From an uncultured Clostridia bacterium (GTDB lineage Bacteria; Bacillota; Clostridia; UBA1381), in the NCBI GenBank assembly GCA_934462715.1, contig CAKSIJ010000018.1, forward strand, positions 1-48,986: a DNA stretch of 48,986 bases, read 5' to 3'. The notes beneath the pieces were generated by a model that did no database searches, was not told the DNA's origin, and worked only from the letters and a program-made list of their open reading frames with translations. This document shows, piece by piece, positions 32,643 through 41,086 of the stretch. A program made the translations under genes and the position numbers. Numbering within the stretch: position 1 is the stretch's first letter; every line of letters starts with the position of its first letter.

Positions 32643-32677
32643 CAGGGCAGCCGGCTTAGGTCGGCTGCCCTGTTTGT
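32643..32677 (+). terminator. terminator after InlB-repeat gene
   Basis: CAGGGCAGCCG (32643-32653) pairs perfectly with CGGCTGCCCTG (32662-32672), followed by TTTGTT. Confidence 0.85.
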
Positions 32678-32736
32678 TGGTATGACGGATTTTGTCGGAA
32701 AGTTATTTTTTTGTTAAAATAAATGTAGTATAAAAA

Positions 32737-32765
32737 TTGACTATTATAGAAAAATGTGATATAAT
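32737..32765 (+). promoter_or_regulatory. promoter of engB
   Basis: TTGACT (32737-32742), a 17-base spacer and TATAAT (32760-32765), about 150 bases before the start codon. Confidence 0.7.
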
Positions 32766-32914
32766 ATATAATAAAATGGTTACAGAACAGAAAATATCGC
32801 CGCAATTGCCGAAAAAACAAATAAATATTTGAATACACCGCTTTTTTGAAAAATAAAAATCGGCAGCGGTCTGACGGATATATACTATACACACTAACAG
32901 AAAGGATTAAATAC

Positions 32915-33532
32915 ATGAATATTCATAATGTAAATCTGACGGTTTCTGCGGTTCGTTCGGGACAGTACCCGACAAATGGGTTGCCGGAAATTGCCATTGC
33001 TGGAAGATCAAACGTGGGCAAGTCCTCAATGATAAACAAGCTTCTTAACAGAAAGTCGCTTGCAAGGGTATCTCAGACGCCCGGAAAAACCGTTACAATT
33101 AATTTTTACAACATAGACGATACCGTTCATCTTGTGGATCTGCCGGGTTACGGATATGCGCAGCGTTCGCAAAGCGAAATAAAACGCTGGGGCGCTATGA
33201 TGGACGAGTATTTAAAAAACAGGGAGGAGCTTATAAAAACAGTTCTGCTTGTTGACAGCCGCCATGCTCCGTCAAAGGACGACCATACAATGCTCGATTG
33301 GATAAAGGCATATGACAGCAGCGGAGTGATTGTTGTCGCAACAAAGACGGATAAGCTCAAAAAGAGCCGTCTTGAAGAAAATCTCACTATGATATGGAAC
33401 GAGCTCAGACTGGACGAAAATGACATTCTTGTGCCGTTTTCCGTCAAAGACGATGAGGGCAAAGTCACGATGTGGGATATAATAAAACTGCTTTTGTCCT
33501 CAGACTATGAAGAAGAAAACGAAGATAAATAA
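32915..33532 (+). CDS. engB: ribosome biogenesis GTPase EngB (YsxC)
   Basis: Essential GTPase for 50S assembly. 205 residues from the ATG at 32915, with GAAAGGA upstream; the frame extends back to 32846 without a site. The G1 loop GRSNVGKSS, the G3 motif DLPGYGYA and the G4 motif TKTDKLKK are present. An acidic C-terminus follows. It is 36 bases upstream of the HlyD-like gene on the same strand. Confidence 0.93.
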   Translation: MNIHNVNLTVSAVRSGQYPTNGLPEIAIAGRSNVGKSSMINKLLNRKSLARVSQTPGKTVTINFYNIDDTVHLVDLPGYGYAQRSQSEIKRWGAMMDEYLKNREELIKTVLLVDSRHAPSKDDHTMLDWIKAYDSSGVIVVATKTDKLKKSRLEENLTMIWNELRLDENDILVPFSVKDDEGKVTMWDIIKLLLSSDYEEENEDK

Positions 33533-33568
33533 AACGCAGTCAGTTAAATCAAGGGTGTGGAAAACGGT

Positions 33569-34774
33569 ATGAAAAAAAATGGCGTACTGATAATATTGTT
33601 AATTGCTGCCGCGGCTGTGCTGTTTTACGGCTACAGATATATAAACAGTCCGGTGAAAACAAAAACCGCAAAGCTCGAACGGCTGGAGGATGTTGTTTCG
33701 GCAAATGCCTTTATCAGCAGAAACGAGGTTGTGTATTCGGCGGAAACAAGCGGAACTCTTTACAATTATGTGCCGGAGGGTGCAAGAGTGGGGAAGAATA
33801 TGCTTATTTCCACTGTGTACAGAGGAACGGTCAACGAGGAGCTTGTAAGGGAGCTTAACAATATAGATGTCAAAATAGAAAAGCTGAAAAAACGAGTAGA
33901 GCAGAACGAAACGTTTACAAAGGATAACAGCTCTACCGAAAACAAAATAGAAAAGGTTAAAAACGATATAATAACTGCGGCACTGGGCGAAAATTATTCA
34001 AAGATTTCGGAGTATAAAAGCTCGATCAATTATCTTTCGGGCGGTACGCAGGATAACGGTGCGGCGGAAATTGCCGATCTGAGCGCTCAGAAAACAAGAA
34101 TGGAGGCTCAGCTCAGCAATGAGAAAACAGATATATACTCTACAATCTCGGGAGTGTTTTCCGATAATGCCGACGGGTACGAAAGCATTTTAACCCCCGA
34201 ATCCATATTGAATTACAGAGTGGGCGACTATGCGAAAATCACAGCCGCAGAGGTAAGGCAGAGGGTTTCAAACGAAGTGAACGCGGGCGAAGCGGTCTGC
34301 AAGGTGGCAGATAATCACAACTGGTATGTTATGACCGTGCTGCCGGCGGAAAAAGCGCAGGAGCTCAAAGAAAAGAAAAATGTTCTGATCCGTTTTGACG
34401 ATCTGCCCGGCGAGGAGGTTTCGGCGTCGGTTGAATACGTATCTGAGGAGGAAGCGGACGAAACAAACCGTGTGGTTATTCTCAAAAGCGACAGATACCT
34501 CGAGGGAGTTTACAGTATGCGCTCGGGCGCTATGGATATAATAGTTAACAGATATGTCGGCTTTGAAGTTCCGGTATATGCCGTAAGAACAAAGGACGGT
34601 AAAACCGGAGTAATGAAGGCTCTGGGAAATTCGGAGATATTCTGTGAATGTGACATAGTATTTTCCGATGAAGAAAACGGAACGGTTATAGTATACCCGT
34701 CCAAGGAAGCAAACAAAACCCTGGAGGTCGGCGACAGCATTGTGCTGGGTGAAAAGGTTAAAAAGGAGAAATGA
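33569..34774 (+). CDS. HlyD-like membrane-anchored protein linked to the division cluster
   Basis: About 401 residues. One membrane anchor (about 4-22, VLIILLIAAAAVLFYGY) is followed by an extracellular part. A lipoyl/barrel-sandwich-like half (AETSGTLYNYVPEGARVG), a coiled-coil stretch (about 85-130, ELNNIDVKIEKLKKRVEQ) and a C-terminal beta domain make an HlyD-type adaptor arrangement. There is no ABC transporter or outer membrane partner. It precedes yggS by 6 bases and sits ahead of sepF-ylmH-divIVA, where Clostridia often carry such a gene; a division or wall role is inferred. Start uncertain: ATG 33569 or GTG 33557. Confidence 0.75.
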   Translation: MKKNGVLIILLIAAAAVLFYGYRYINSPVKTKTAKLERLEDVVSANAFISRNEVVYSAETSGTLYNYVPEGARVGKNMLISTVYRGTVNEELVRELNNIDVKIEKLKKRVEQNETFTKDNSSTENKIEKVKNDIITAALGENYSKISEYKSSINYLSGGTQDNGAAEIADLSAQKTRMEAQLSNEKTDIYSTISGVFSDNADGYESILTPESILNYRVGDYAKITAAEVRQRVSNEVNAGEAVCKVADNHNWYVMTVLPAEKAQELKEKKNVLIRFDDLPGEEVSASVEYVSEEEADETNRVVILKSDRYLEGVYSMRSGAMDIIVNRYVGFEVPVYAVRTKDGKTGVMKALGNSEIFCECDIVFSDEENGTVIVYPSKEANKTLEVGDSIVLGEKVKKEK

Positions 34775-34780
34775 CGAATC

Positions 34781-35494
34781 ATGTCCGAAATAAAAACCAA
34801 TCTTGAAGAAGTAAGAAAAAAAATAAAGATAGCAGCGGAAAAAAGCGGCAGGAATGAAGATGACATAACGCTTGTTGCGGTTACAAAGACCTATCCCCCC
34901 GAAAAGATTAACGAAGCGATAGATCTGGGCGTTACGGATATCGGGGAAAACAAGGTACAGGAAATAATGGATAAATATGACAGCGTAAAGCCTGTCAGAT
35001 GGCATTTGATAGGACATCTGCAAACCAACAAGGTTAAATATATAATTGATAAGGTATACATGATACATTCGGTCGATTCGGTACATCTGATGGAGGAAAT
35101 AGACCGACAGGCGAAAAAGCATGATGTTGTAATGAAAATTCTGATCCAGGTTAACATATCGGGAGAAGAAACGAAATTCGGTATAAGACCGGATCAGATT
35201 GATGAAATGATAAAGTGCGCAGAGCGGCTTTCAAACGTGAAAGTTTGCGGTTTGATGACAATTTTACCTAAAGTTGACAATTGTGTTTCTCTCAGATTAC
35301 ATTTTGTTAACATAAGGCAGATTTATATTGACATATCGCAAAAAAAATATAATAATATTAGTATGCAATATCTGTCTATGGGTATGAGCGGCGATTTTGA
35401 GGAAGCAATAGAGGAAGGCTCGAACATGGTTAGGATAGGGAGAGCTGTTTTTGGTGAAAGAAATTACTGTAAAGCCGATAACCTTGACGGATAA
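34781..35494 (+). CDS. yggS: YggS-family PLP-binding protein (PLPBP, YlmE)
   Basis: Pyridoxal phosphate homeostasis protein of the alanine-racemase-like single-domain fold. 237 residues. The PLP lysine lies in LVAVTKTYPPEKI, and the conserved GENKVQE, WHLIGHLQTNK and the C-terminal MGMSGDFEEAIEEGSNMVRIG patterns are intact. It starts 6 bases after the HlyD-like stop and is followed by sepF, the classical YlmE-YlmF order. Protein folding of the PLP is known; direct role in division is not. Confidence 0.92.
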   Translation: MSEIKTNLEEVRKKIKIAAEKSGRNEDDITLVAVTKTYPPEKINEAIDLGVTDIGENKVQEIMDKYDSVKPVRWHLIGHLQTNKVKYIIDKVYMIHSVDSVHLMEEIDRQAKKHDVVMKILIQVNISGEETKFGIRPDQIDEMIKCAERLSNVKVCGLMTILPKVDNCVSLRLHFVNIRQIYIDISQKKYNNISMQYLSMGMSGDFEEAIEEGSNMVRIGRAVFGERNYCKADNLDG

Positions 35495-35502
35495 ATATTC
35501 TG

Positions 35503-35519
35503 CGGGCAGAACCTGCCCG
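35503..35519 (+). other. hairpin between yggS and sepF
   Basis: CGGGCAG-AAC-CTGCCCG is a seven-base perfect stem, ending 24 bases before the sepF start. It lacks a strong T-run, so it probably modulates rather than ends transcription. Confidence 0.45.
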
Positions 35520-35543
35520 ACAACTTTTGGGAGGAAAAGATTA

Positions 35544-36014
35544 ATGAATAACAGCGGAGCATTGTTAGGAAAGATCAAAAACTTTATTGGATTTGGCGGA
35601 GATGATTATATGGACTATGAGGACGATTACGAAGAAAATGAATTACCGGAGGAAGAACCGGCAGAAAGAAAGAAATCAAAGACTGCATTTTCAAGAAGAG
35701 ATAAGGTTGTTTCTTTGAATGGTTCAAGCACGGCTCAGACAAAGATTGTTGTAATAAAGCCGAAATGCTTTAACAACTCGGCAGAGGTAACTCACGAGTT
35801 AAGACAAAGACATATGGTAATACTTAACGTAGGCGCTCTTGATCCGGACGAGGCAAGACGTGTTGTTGATTTTGTGTCCGGAACGGTTTACGGTATGGAC
35901 GGCGATATGCAAAAAGTAACCGGCGGAATATTTATTGCCGCTCCGTCACAGGTTGAGATTAAAGGAGAGGTATCTGAGGACAAAGGCGCCGGCTTTGGTT
36001 GGGATATGTTTTAA
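35544..36014 (+). CDS. sepF: cell division protein SepF
   Basis: Membrane-associated FtsZ-binding protein that orders the septal ring. 156 residues. The N-terminal amphipathic helix (GALLGKIKNFIGFGG) binds membrane, an acidic/Pro linker covers about 20-50, and the SepF core (about 65-140) shows RQRHMVILNVGALDPDEARRVVDF and GTVYGMDGDMQKV. The start is the ATG at 35544 with GGGAGG upstream; the frame extends to 35451 but without a site. A terminator follows. Confidence 0.93.
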   Translation: MNNSGALLGKIKNFIGFGGDDYMDYEDDYEENELPEEEPAERKKSKTAFSRRDKVVSLNGSSTAQTKIVVIKPKCFNNSAEVTHELRQRHMVILNVGALDPDEARRVVDFVSGTVYGMDGDMQKVTGGIFIAAPSQVEIKGEVSEDKGAGFGWDMF

Positions 36015-36028
36015 TCGGGCATAATCTG

Positions 36029-36056
36029 AAAAGGCGGAGCAATTTCTCCGCCTTTT
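36029..36056 (+). terminator. terminator or attenuator between sepF and ylmH
   Basis: AAAAGGCGGAG pairs with CTCCGCCTTTT around a 6-base loop. The descending arm ends in T4 only, so read-through to ylmH is likely. Confidence 0.75.
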
Positions 36057-36097
36057 ATACATGAGTGACGCATTTGAAGGTTGTTTGAAGCAGAAAA

Positions 36098-36850
36098 ATG
36101 GATAACGAAGAAAAACTTTTGTACGCAAAAACAGAGGATTTGTTCAGAAAGTGCGATAAACGCTCGGAGGCACAGTTTTCGTTTTTTTTAAATGAAACGG
36201 AGCAAGCCTTTATAAAAAGGGAAATCGGATCAGCATATGGATACAATACAGCGTTTTTCGGCGGATATGAGGGTGCCGGAAGAAAGGTTTTCGGGGTTTT
36301 TCCCGAATGGGCTGAAGCCGATAACGGGGATTTCCCGATAAGTGCAGTTAAGATTGTGAACAAATATAAAAAACAGCTGTCGCACAGAGATTTTCTCGGC
36401 AGTATAATGTCAAACGGAATAACACGTGAACAGGTAGGAGATATTATTGTTGATGACGATGTGGCTTATGTGTTTATGATAAGCGAGCTTGCCGGGTACA
36501 TTGCTATGAGTCTGAAAAAAATAGGCAATATAGGAGTTAAGGCAAGCCTTGCGGATTTATCGGAAATCAAGCCGCCGGAACAAAAATTTTTGACGATTTC
36601 ATCGGTTGCGGCTTCTCTGCGGCTGGACGCAGTAACCGCCGCCATGCTTAAAATCTCGAGAAAGGACGCACATAATCTGATTGCCGGAGGAGCAGTCGGC
36701 GTGAATCATTCTCAGACCGAAAATACAAGTCTGATTTTAAAAGAGGGCGATATTATTTCGGTGAGGGGTTTCGGCAGATTCGTATTTGAAGCAATCGGAA
36801 ACAGAACCGGAAGTCAGAGACTACACATTACGGTAAAAAAATATTTATAG
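36098..36850 (+). CDS. ylmH: YlmH-family RNA-binding protein
   Basis: 250-residue S4-domain protein. The N-terminal part (about 1-80) has FFLNETEQAF and FFGGYEGAGRKVFG, and the mid region (about 85-165) the RRM-like HRDFLGSIMSNGITREQVGDI. The S4 domain fills about 178-248. Homologues in Bacillus and other Gram-positives act on the ribosome or in stalled-peptide rescue and have been linked to division through location. The start ATG at 36098 has no strong site upstream. It sits between sepF and divIVA as expected, without ylmG. Confidence 0.9.
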   Translation: MDNEEKLLYAKTEDLFRKCDKRSEAQFSFFLNETEQAFIKREIGSAYGYNTAFFGGYEGAGRKVFGVFPEWAEADNGDFPISAVKIVNKYKKQLSHRDFLGSIMSNGITREQVGDIIVDDDVAYVFMISELAGYIAMSLKKIGNIGVKASLADLSEIKPPEQKFLTISSVAASLRLDAVTAAMLKISRKDAHNLIAGGAVGVNHSQTENTSLILKEGDIISVRGFGRFVFEAIGNRTGSQRLHITVKKYL

Positions 36851-36931
36851 ATACATTTGAGTGATTAATTGATAATTTCGGGAATCTCCCGAATATAATA
36901 ACCCAAACAAAAAATGCAGGAGGAAAATGAA

Positions 36932-37339
36932 ATGCTTACACCGCTGGATATTCAAAAACAAGATTTCGGAGTAAAGATGAGGGGCTACAATGCCGATGAG
37001 GTTGATGATTTTTTGGATCTTGTCGGAGCTGACTATGAAAAGCTTTACAGAGAAAACAAGGAATTAAAGGAAAAGGTTATTTTGCTTAACAAGTCTATAG
37101 AGGAATATAAAAATATAGAAACCTCTTTGAGAAATGCGCTTTTATATGCGCAGAATACCGCAGAGGATATGAAAAAGAGCGCAACGCAGAAAGCGGAGAG
37201 CATTGTACACGAAGCGGAATCGAGGGCAAGGGATAAGTCACAGGAATTGACCTATCTGAAAAATGAGGTTGAAACCTATAAGACGAAAATAAAGAGTTTC
37301 TGCAACGGTATGCTTGAAATGCTCGATAAAATGGATTGA
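36932..37339 (+). CDS. divIVA: DivIVA-domain protein
   Basis: Pole and septum marker that recognises curved membrane. 135 residues. The N-terminal DivIVA module holds LTPLDIQKQDFGVKMRGYN and then a coiled coil from about 30 to the end (LYRENKELKEKVILLNKS). The start is the ATG at 36932, with AGGAGG 8 bases before it; an upstream ATG at 36914 overlaps that site. The protein is shorter than B. subtilis DivIVA (164), but coiled coils in this family vary. It precedes ileS by 60 bases. Confidence 0.9.
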   Translation: MLTPLDIQKQDFGVKMRGYNADEVDDFLDLVGADYEKLYRENKELKEKVILLNKSIEEYKNIETSLRNALLYAQNTAEDMKKSATQKAESIVHEAESRARDKSQELTYLKNEVETYKTKIKSFCNGMLEMLDKMD

Positions 37340-37399
37340 TGCTGAGATTGCTTTGCAATTACCATAATGCAAATTTAACATAAGGAGAATATACAGACT

Positions 37400-40189
37400 A
37401 TGGCTGAAAATCAGGATTACACAAAATCGGTCAATCTGCCGTCTACCGATTTCCCCATGAGAGGAAATCTGCCGCAGAGAGAGCCGGAAACTTTAAAGTA
37501 TTGGGAGGACATCGACCTTTACAACAGACTTAAAAAGAAAAACAAAGGCAAAAAGCCTTTTATACTGCATGACGGACCTCCGTATGCCAACGGTGACATA
37601 CACATGGGTCATGCGCTCAACAAGATTTTAAAGGATATTATTGTAAGATACAAGAATTTACAAGGGTTTTATGCGCCTTATGTTCCGGGCTGGGATACTC
37701 ACGGACTGCCTATCGAACAGCAGGCAATCAAAAAGCTCGGCATTAACCGCCATGAGGCAGGTCCCGAAAAGTTTTGTGAAGCTTGCGAAAAATTTGCAAG
37801 AATGCACGTCGAAAATCAAAAAACGCAGTTCAAGAGATTGGGAGTTCTGGGAGATTGGGATAATCCGTATCTCACGCTGACAAACGATTTTGTCGCAAAA
37901 CAGGTTGAGATTTTCGGCGAGATGGCTGATAAGGGACTTATCTACAAAGGCTTGAAACCTGTTTATTGGTGCCCGAGCTGTGAAACCGCACTTGCGGAAG
38001 CGGAAATCGAATATGCTGAGGATAAGACAAATTCAATATTTGTAAAATTTGCGGTTAAAGATGATAAAGGTCTTTTTGAGGGACTTGACAACGTATATTT
38101 TGTAATATGGACAACAACAACATGGACTCTGCCGGGTAACGTTGCAATTTCGCTGAATCCGGATTTTGAGTATTCGCTTGTAAAATTTGCAAACGGTGAA
38201 ATTTACGTGCTTGCAACTGATCTTATCGAAAGCGTTGTAAAAACCGCAAAGCTTGACGAGAATTATGAGATTGTTAAGAAATTCACCGGTAAAGAGCTTG
38301 AATATATCGTATGCCAACATCCGTTTATTGACAGGGATTCTTTGGTAATTGTCGGAGATCATGTAACTCTTGACGCAGGTACCGGCTGTGTACATACAGC
38401 TCCGGGCTTCGGTGCCGAGGACTACACGGTTTGCAAAAACTATCCCGAAATAGAAATAATTGTTCCTGTTGACGAAAAGGGTTATCAGACAGAACAGGCA
38501 GGCGAATTTGCCGGAATGTTCTACGAAAAGTCAAATGCGGCAATTCTTGAAAAGCTTGAAAGCACGGGAAATCTGCTTGCAGTAGAACCGATTGTCCATC
38601 AATATCCGCACTGCTGGAGATGTGACAGCCCGATTATATTCCGTGCCGCAGACCAATGGTTTGCATCGGTTGACGCACTTAAGGATAAGGCTGTCGAGGA
38701 AATCAAAAAGGTTAAATGGATTCCGCAGTGGGGCGAGGACAGAATCACAAGCATGGTTGTCGACAGAAGCGACTGGTGTATTTCAAGACAGAGAACCTGG
38801 GGTGTGCCTATTCCTATTTTCTATTGCGCAGAATGTGGCAAGGAACTGATAAACAAGGATACAATTAAGGCTGTAAGCGATAAATTCCGCAAAGAGGGAG
38901 TTAAGAAGTGGTGGTCAACACCTGCTGAAGAAATTCTTCCTGCCGGTACAAAGTGCGAATGTTGCGGAAGTGAGAAGTTTACCAAAGAAAAGGATATAAT
39001 GGACGTGTGGTTTGACTCGGGTTCATCTCATGCGGCGGTTTGCGGCGAGAGAGATGATTTGGTATATCCGCCCGATATGTATCTTGAGGGTAACGACCAG
39101 TACAGAGGCTGGTTCCAGTCATCGCTTCTGACAAGCGTTGCAACCACCGGAAAAGCTCCGTATAACACGGTAATCACACACGGTATGATTCAGGACGGAG
39201 AGGGCAAGAAGATGTCCAAGTCAAAGGGCAACTCGATTTCTCCGCAGGAAATAACGGATAAATACGGCGCTGACGTGCTTCGTTTATGGGTTATTTCTGC
39301 CGATTACCGTACAGATATGAGAATGTCGCCGGACGCTCTGAAGCAGCTTTCGGAGGGCTACAGAAAGATCAGAAACACGGCAAGATATATTTTGAGCAAC
39401 ATCAACGATTTTGACCCGAACAAGGATATGGTAAGCTTTGAGGATATGACAGAGCTTGATAAGTGGGCAATGCTCAGAAGAAACAAGCTGATCGAAAGAA
39501 TTACCGAATCGTATGAAAACTATGAGTTCCATACAATCTACGGAGCAACGCTGAATTTCTGTATCGTTGATATGAGTAACTTCTATCTTGATATTCTGAA
39601 ATCAAGACTTTATACCGAAAAACCGGCGGCTCATGTGAGAAGAAGCGCACAGTCCGCTATGTACATGATTCTTGATACAATGGTTAAGCTGCTTGCGCCC
39701 GTGCTTGCATATACCTGTGAAGAAATCTGGAAGTATATGCCGCATTTTGAAGCTGACGATAAAGTAAGCGTTATGCTTAATTCAATGCCTGTTGCCGATG
39801 AGAGATTCAACGACAGCGTGCTTGAAGCAAAATGGGATAAGCTGATTGACGTGAGAAATGATGTTAATAAAGCGCTTGAACCGGCAAGAAACGAAAAGCT
39901 TATCGGAAAGCCGCTTGACGCTGACGTAACGGTTTATGCCAAAGGCGAATTGCTTGATTTATTAAAGAACGTGGGCGAAAAAGAACTTGCGGAAATCTTT
40001 ATCACATCAAAGGCAATTATATCGGAGGAAGCACCCGAGGGCGTATTTGAAGGCGATTTCGTTAAGGTTAAGGTTGAAGCTGATCCGCATGAAAAGTGTG
40101 GAAGATGCTGGGTACATTCCGAAACTGTCGGAACAATACCGGGATTTGACGGAATTTGCGCCGATTGCGTAAGAAAGCTGACTGAATAA
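37400..40189 (+). CDS. ileS: isoleucyl-tRNA synthetase
   Basis: Charges tRNA-Ile. 929 residues, standard bacterial type. The HIGH-type motif is in DGPPYANGDIHMGHALNK, the KMSKS motif in GKKMSKSKGN, and the editing domain (CP1) lies between them with TWTLPGNVAISL. The C-terminal zinc site CGRCW...CADC is complete. AAGGAG lies 13 bases before the ATG. The only leader is the 60 bases after divIVA, with no room for a T-box riboswitch; expression is probably from upstream. A terminator follows. Confidence 0.97.
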   Translation: MAENQDYTKSVNLPSTDFPMRGNLPQREPETLKYWEDIDLYNRLKKKNKGKKPFILHDGPPYANGDIHMGHALNKILKDIIVRYKNLQGFYAPYVPGWDTHGLPIEQQAIKKLGINRHEAGPEKFCEACEKFARMHVENQKTQFKRLGVLGDWDNPYLTLTNDFVAKQVEIFGEMADKGLIYKGLKPVYWCPSCETALAEAEIEYAEDKTNSIFVKFAVKDDKGLFEGLDNVYFVIWTTTTWTLPGNVAISLNPDFEYSLVKFANGEIYVLATDLIESVVKTAKLDENYEIVKKFTGKELEYIVCQHPFIDRDSLVIVGDHVTLDAGTGCVHTAPGFGAEDYTVCKNYPEIEIIVPVDEKGYQTEQAGEFAGMFYEKSNAAILEKLESTGNLLAVEPIVHQYPHCWRCDSPIIFRAADQWFASVDALKDKAVEEIKKVKWIPQWGEDRITSMVVDRSDWCISRQRTWGVPIPIFYCAECGKELINKDTIKAVSDKFRKEGVKKWWSTPAEEILPAGTKCECCGSEKFTKEKDIMDVWFDSGSSHAAVCGERDDLVYPPDMYLEGNDQYRGWFQSSLLTSVATTGKAPYNTVITHGMIQDGEGKKMSKSKGNSISPQEITDKYGADVLRLWVISADYRTDMRMSPDALKQLSEGYRKIRNTARYILSNINDFDPNKDMVSFEDMTELDKWAMLRRNKLIERITESYENYEFHTIYGATLNFCIVDMSNFYLDILKSRLYTEKPAAHVRRSAQSAMYMILDTMVKLLAPVLAYTCEEIWKYMPHFEADDKVSVMLNSMPVADERFNDSVLEAKWDKLIDVRNDVNKALEPARNEKLIGKPLDADVTVYAKGELLDLLKNVGEKELAEIFITSKAIISEEAPEGVFEGDFVKVKVEADPHEKCGRCWVHSETVGTIPGFDGICADCVRKLTE

Positions 40190-40200
40190 TAAATATTTAA

Positions 40201-40246
40201 TTCTGCGGCAATACCGTTTTGAGGATATTTGCCGCAGAATTTTTTT
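40201..40246 (+). terminator. terminator after ileS
   Basis: TTCTGCGGCAA pairs with TTGCCGCAGAA, followed by T7. Confidence 0.92.
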
Positions 40247-40294
40247 GTAATTTTGACTTTTTGGACTGCTTACGAAAAATTAACAAAAATAACA

Positions 40295-40323
40295 TTGACA
40301 AATAGGACGATAAATGTTAATCT
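40295..40323 (+). promoter_or_regulatory. promoter of sirtuin-rimO genes
   Basis: TTGACA (40295-40300), a 17-base spacer and TAATCT (40318-40323). Confidence 0.6.
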
Positions 40324-40357
40324 ATAGATATATACAGTGCAAAGGGCGGTGTTATAA

Positions 40358-41074
40358 ATGTATGAAGAATTAAGCGAGATAATAAAGAAAAGCATAAGTA
40401 CGGTGTTTTTCGGGGGTGCAGGGGTATCGACCGAAAGCGGAATACCCGATTTCAGATCGCCGGACGGTCTTTACAGCCAAAAATATGACGTACCGCCCGA
40501 AACAATTCTGAGTCATACATATTTCATAAGACACACAGATAAATTTTATGAGTTTTATCGCGATAAGATGATTATTGACGATTCGATAAAGCCAAATGAG
40601 GCGCATTTGAAGCTCAGTGAATTGGAGAAAAAGGGCTTGCTTGATGCAGTTATCACGCAGAATATAGACGGACTGCATTACATGGCGGGGAGCAAAAGAG
40701 TGTACGAGCTGCATGGTTCGATTCACAGAAATCATTGCATGAAATGCGGCAAAGCGTATTCCCTCGATTATATTAAAAATTCCGAAGGTATACCGCACTG
40801 TACCTGCGGCGGAATTATAAAACCCGATGTTGTTTTGTATGAGGAGGGGCTTGACGAAGAGTGCGTTGACGGCGCACTTTCCGCTATAGCAAATGCCGAT
40901 GTGATGATTGTTGCCGGAACCTCTCTGACGGTTTATCCGGCTGCCGGAATGTTGAGATATTTTAAAGGCAGTAAGCTGATACTGATAAATCTTGCCGAAA
41001 CGCCATTTGATGATAAGGCGGATTTGGTTATAAGGGATAAAATAGGAAATGTTATGAAAGCTATAGAAGTGTAA
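40358..41074 (+). CDS. cobB: SIR2-family NAD-dependent protein deacylase
   Basis: Removes acetyl or other acyl groups from protein lysines using NAD+. 238 residues. The NAD loop GAGVSTESGIPDFRS, the TQNIDGLH segment and the catalytic His119 (ELHGS) are intact. The zinc site has the spacing C127-x2-C130 and C148-x-C150, with a CxC in the second half rather than CxxC, a variation worth noting. The GTSLTVYPA motif is also clear. The gene is cotranscribed with rimO 12 bases downstream. Confidence 0.92.
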   Translation: MYEELSEIIKKSISTVFFGGAGVSTESGIPDFRSPDGLYSQKYDVPPETILSHTYFIRHTDKFYEFYRDKMIIDDSIKPNEAHLKLSELEKKGLLDAVITQNIDGLHYMAGSKRVYELHGSIHRNHCMKCGKAYSLDYIKNSEGIPHCTCGGIIKPDVVLYEEGLDEECVDGALSAIANADVMIVAGTSLTVYPAAGMLRYFKGSKLILINLAETPFDDKADLVIRDKIGNVMKAIEV

Positions 41075-41086
41075 CGGAGGAAATTA

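Noticed and set aside
37340..37399. T-box riboswitch for ileS
   Set aside because: The gap is only 60 bases, far too short for a T-box leader, and no T-box core sequence is seen.
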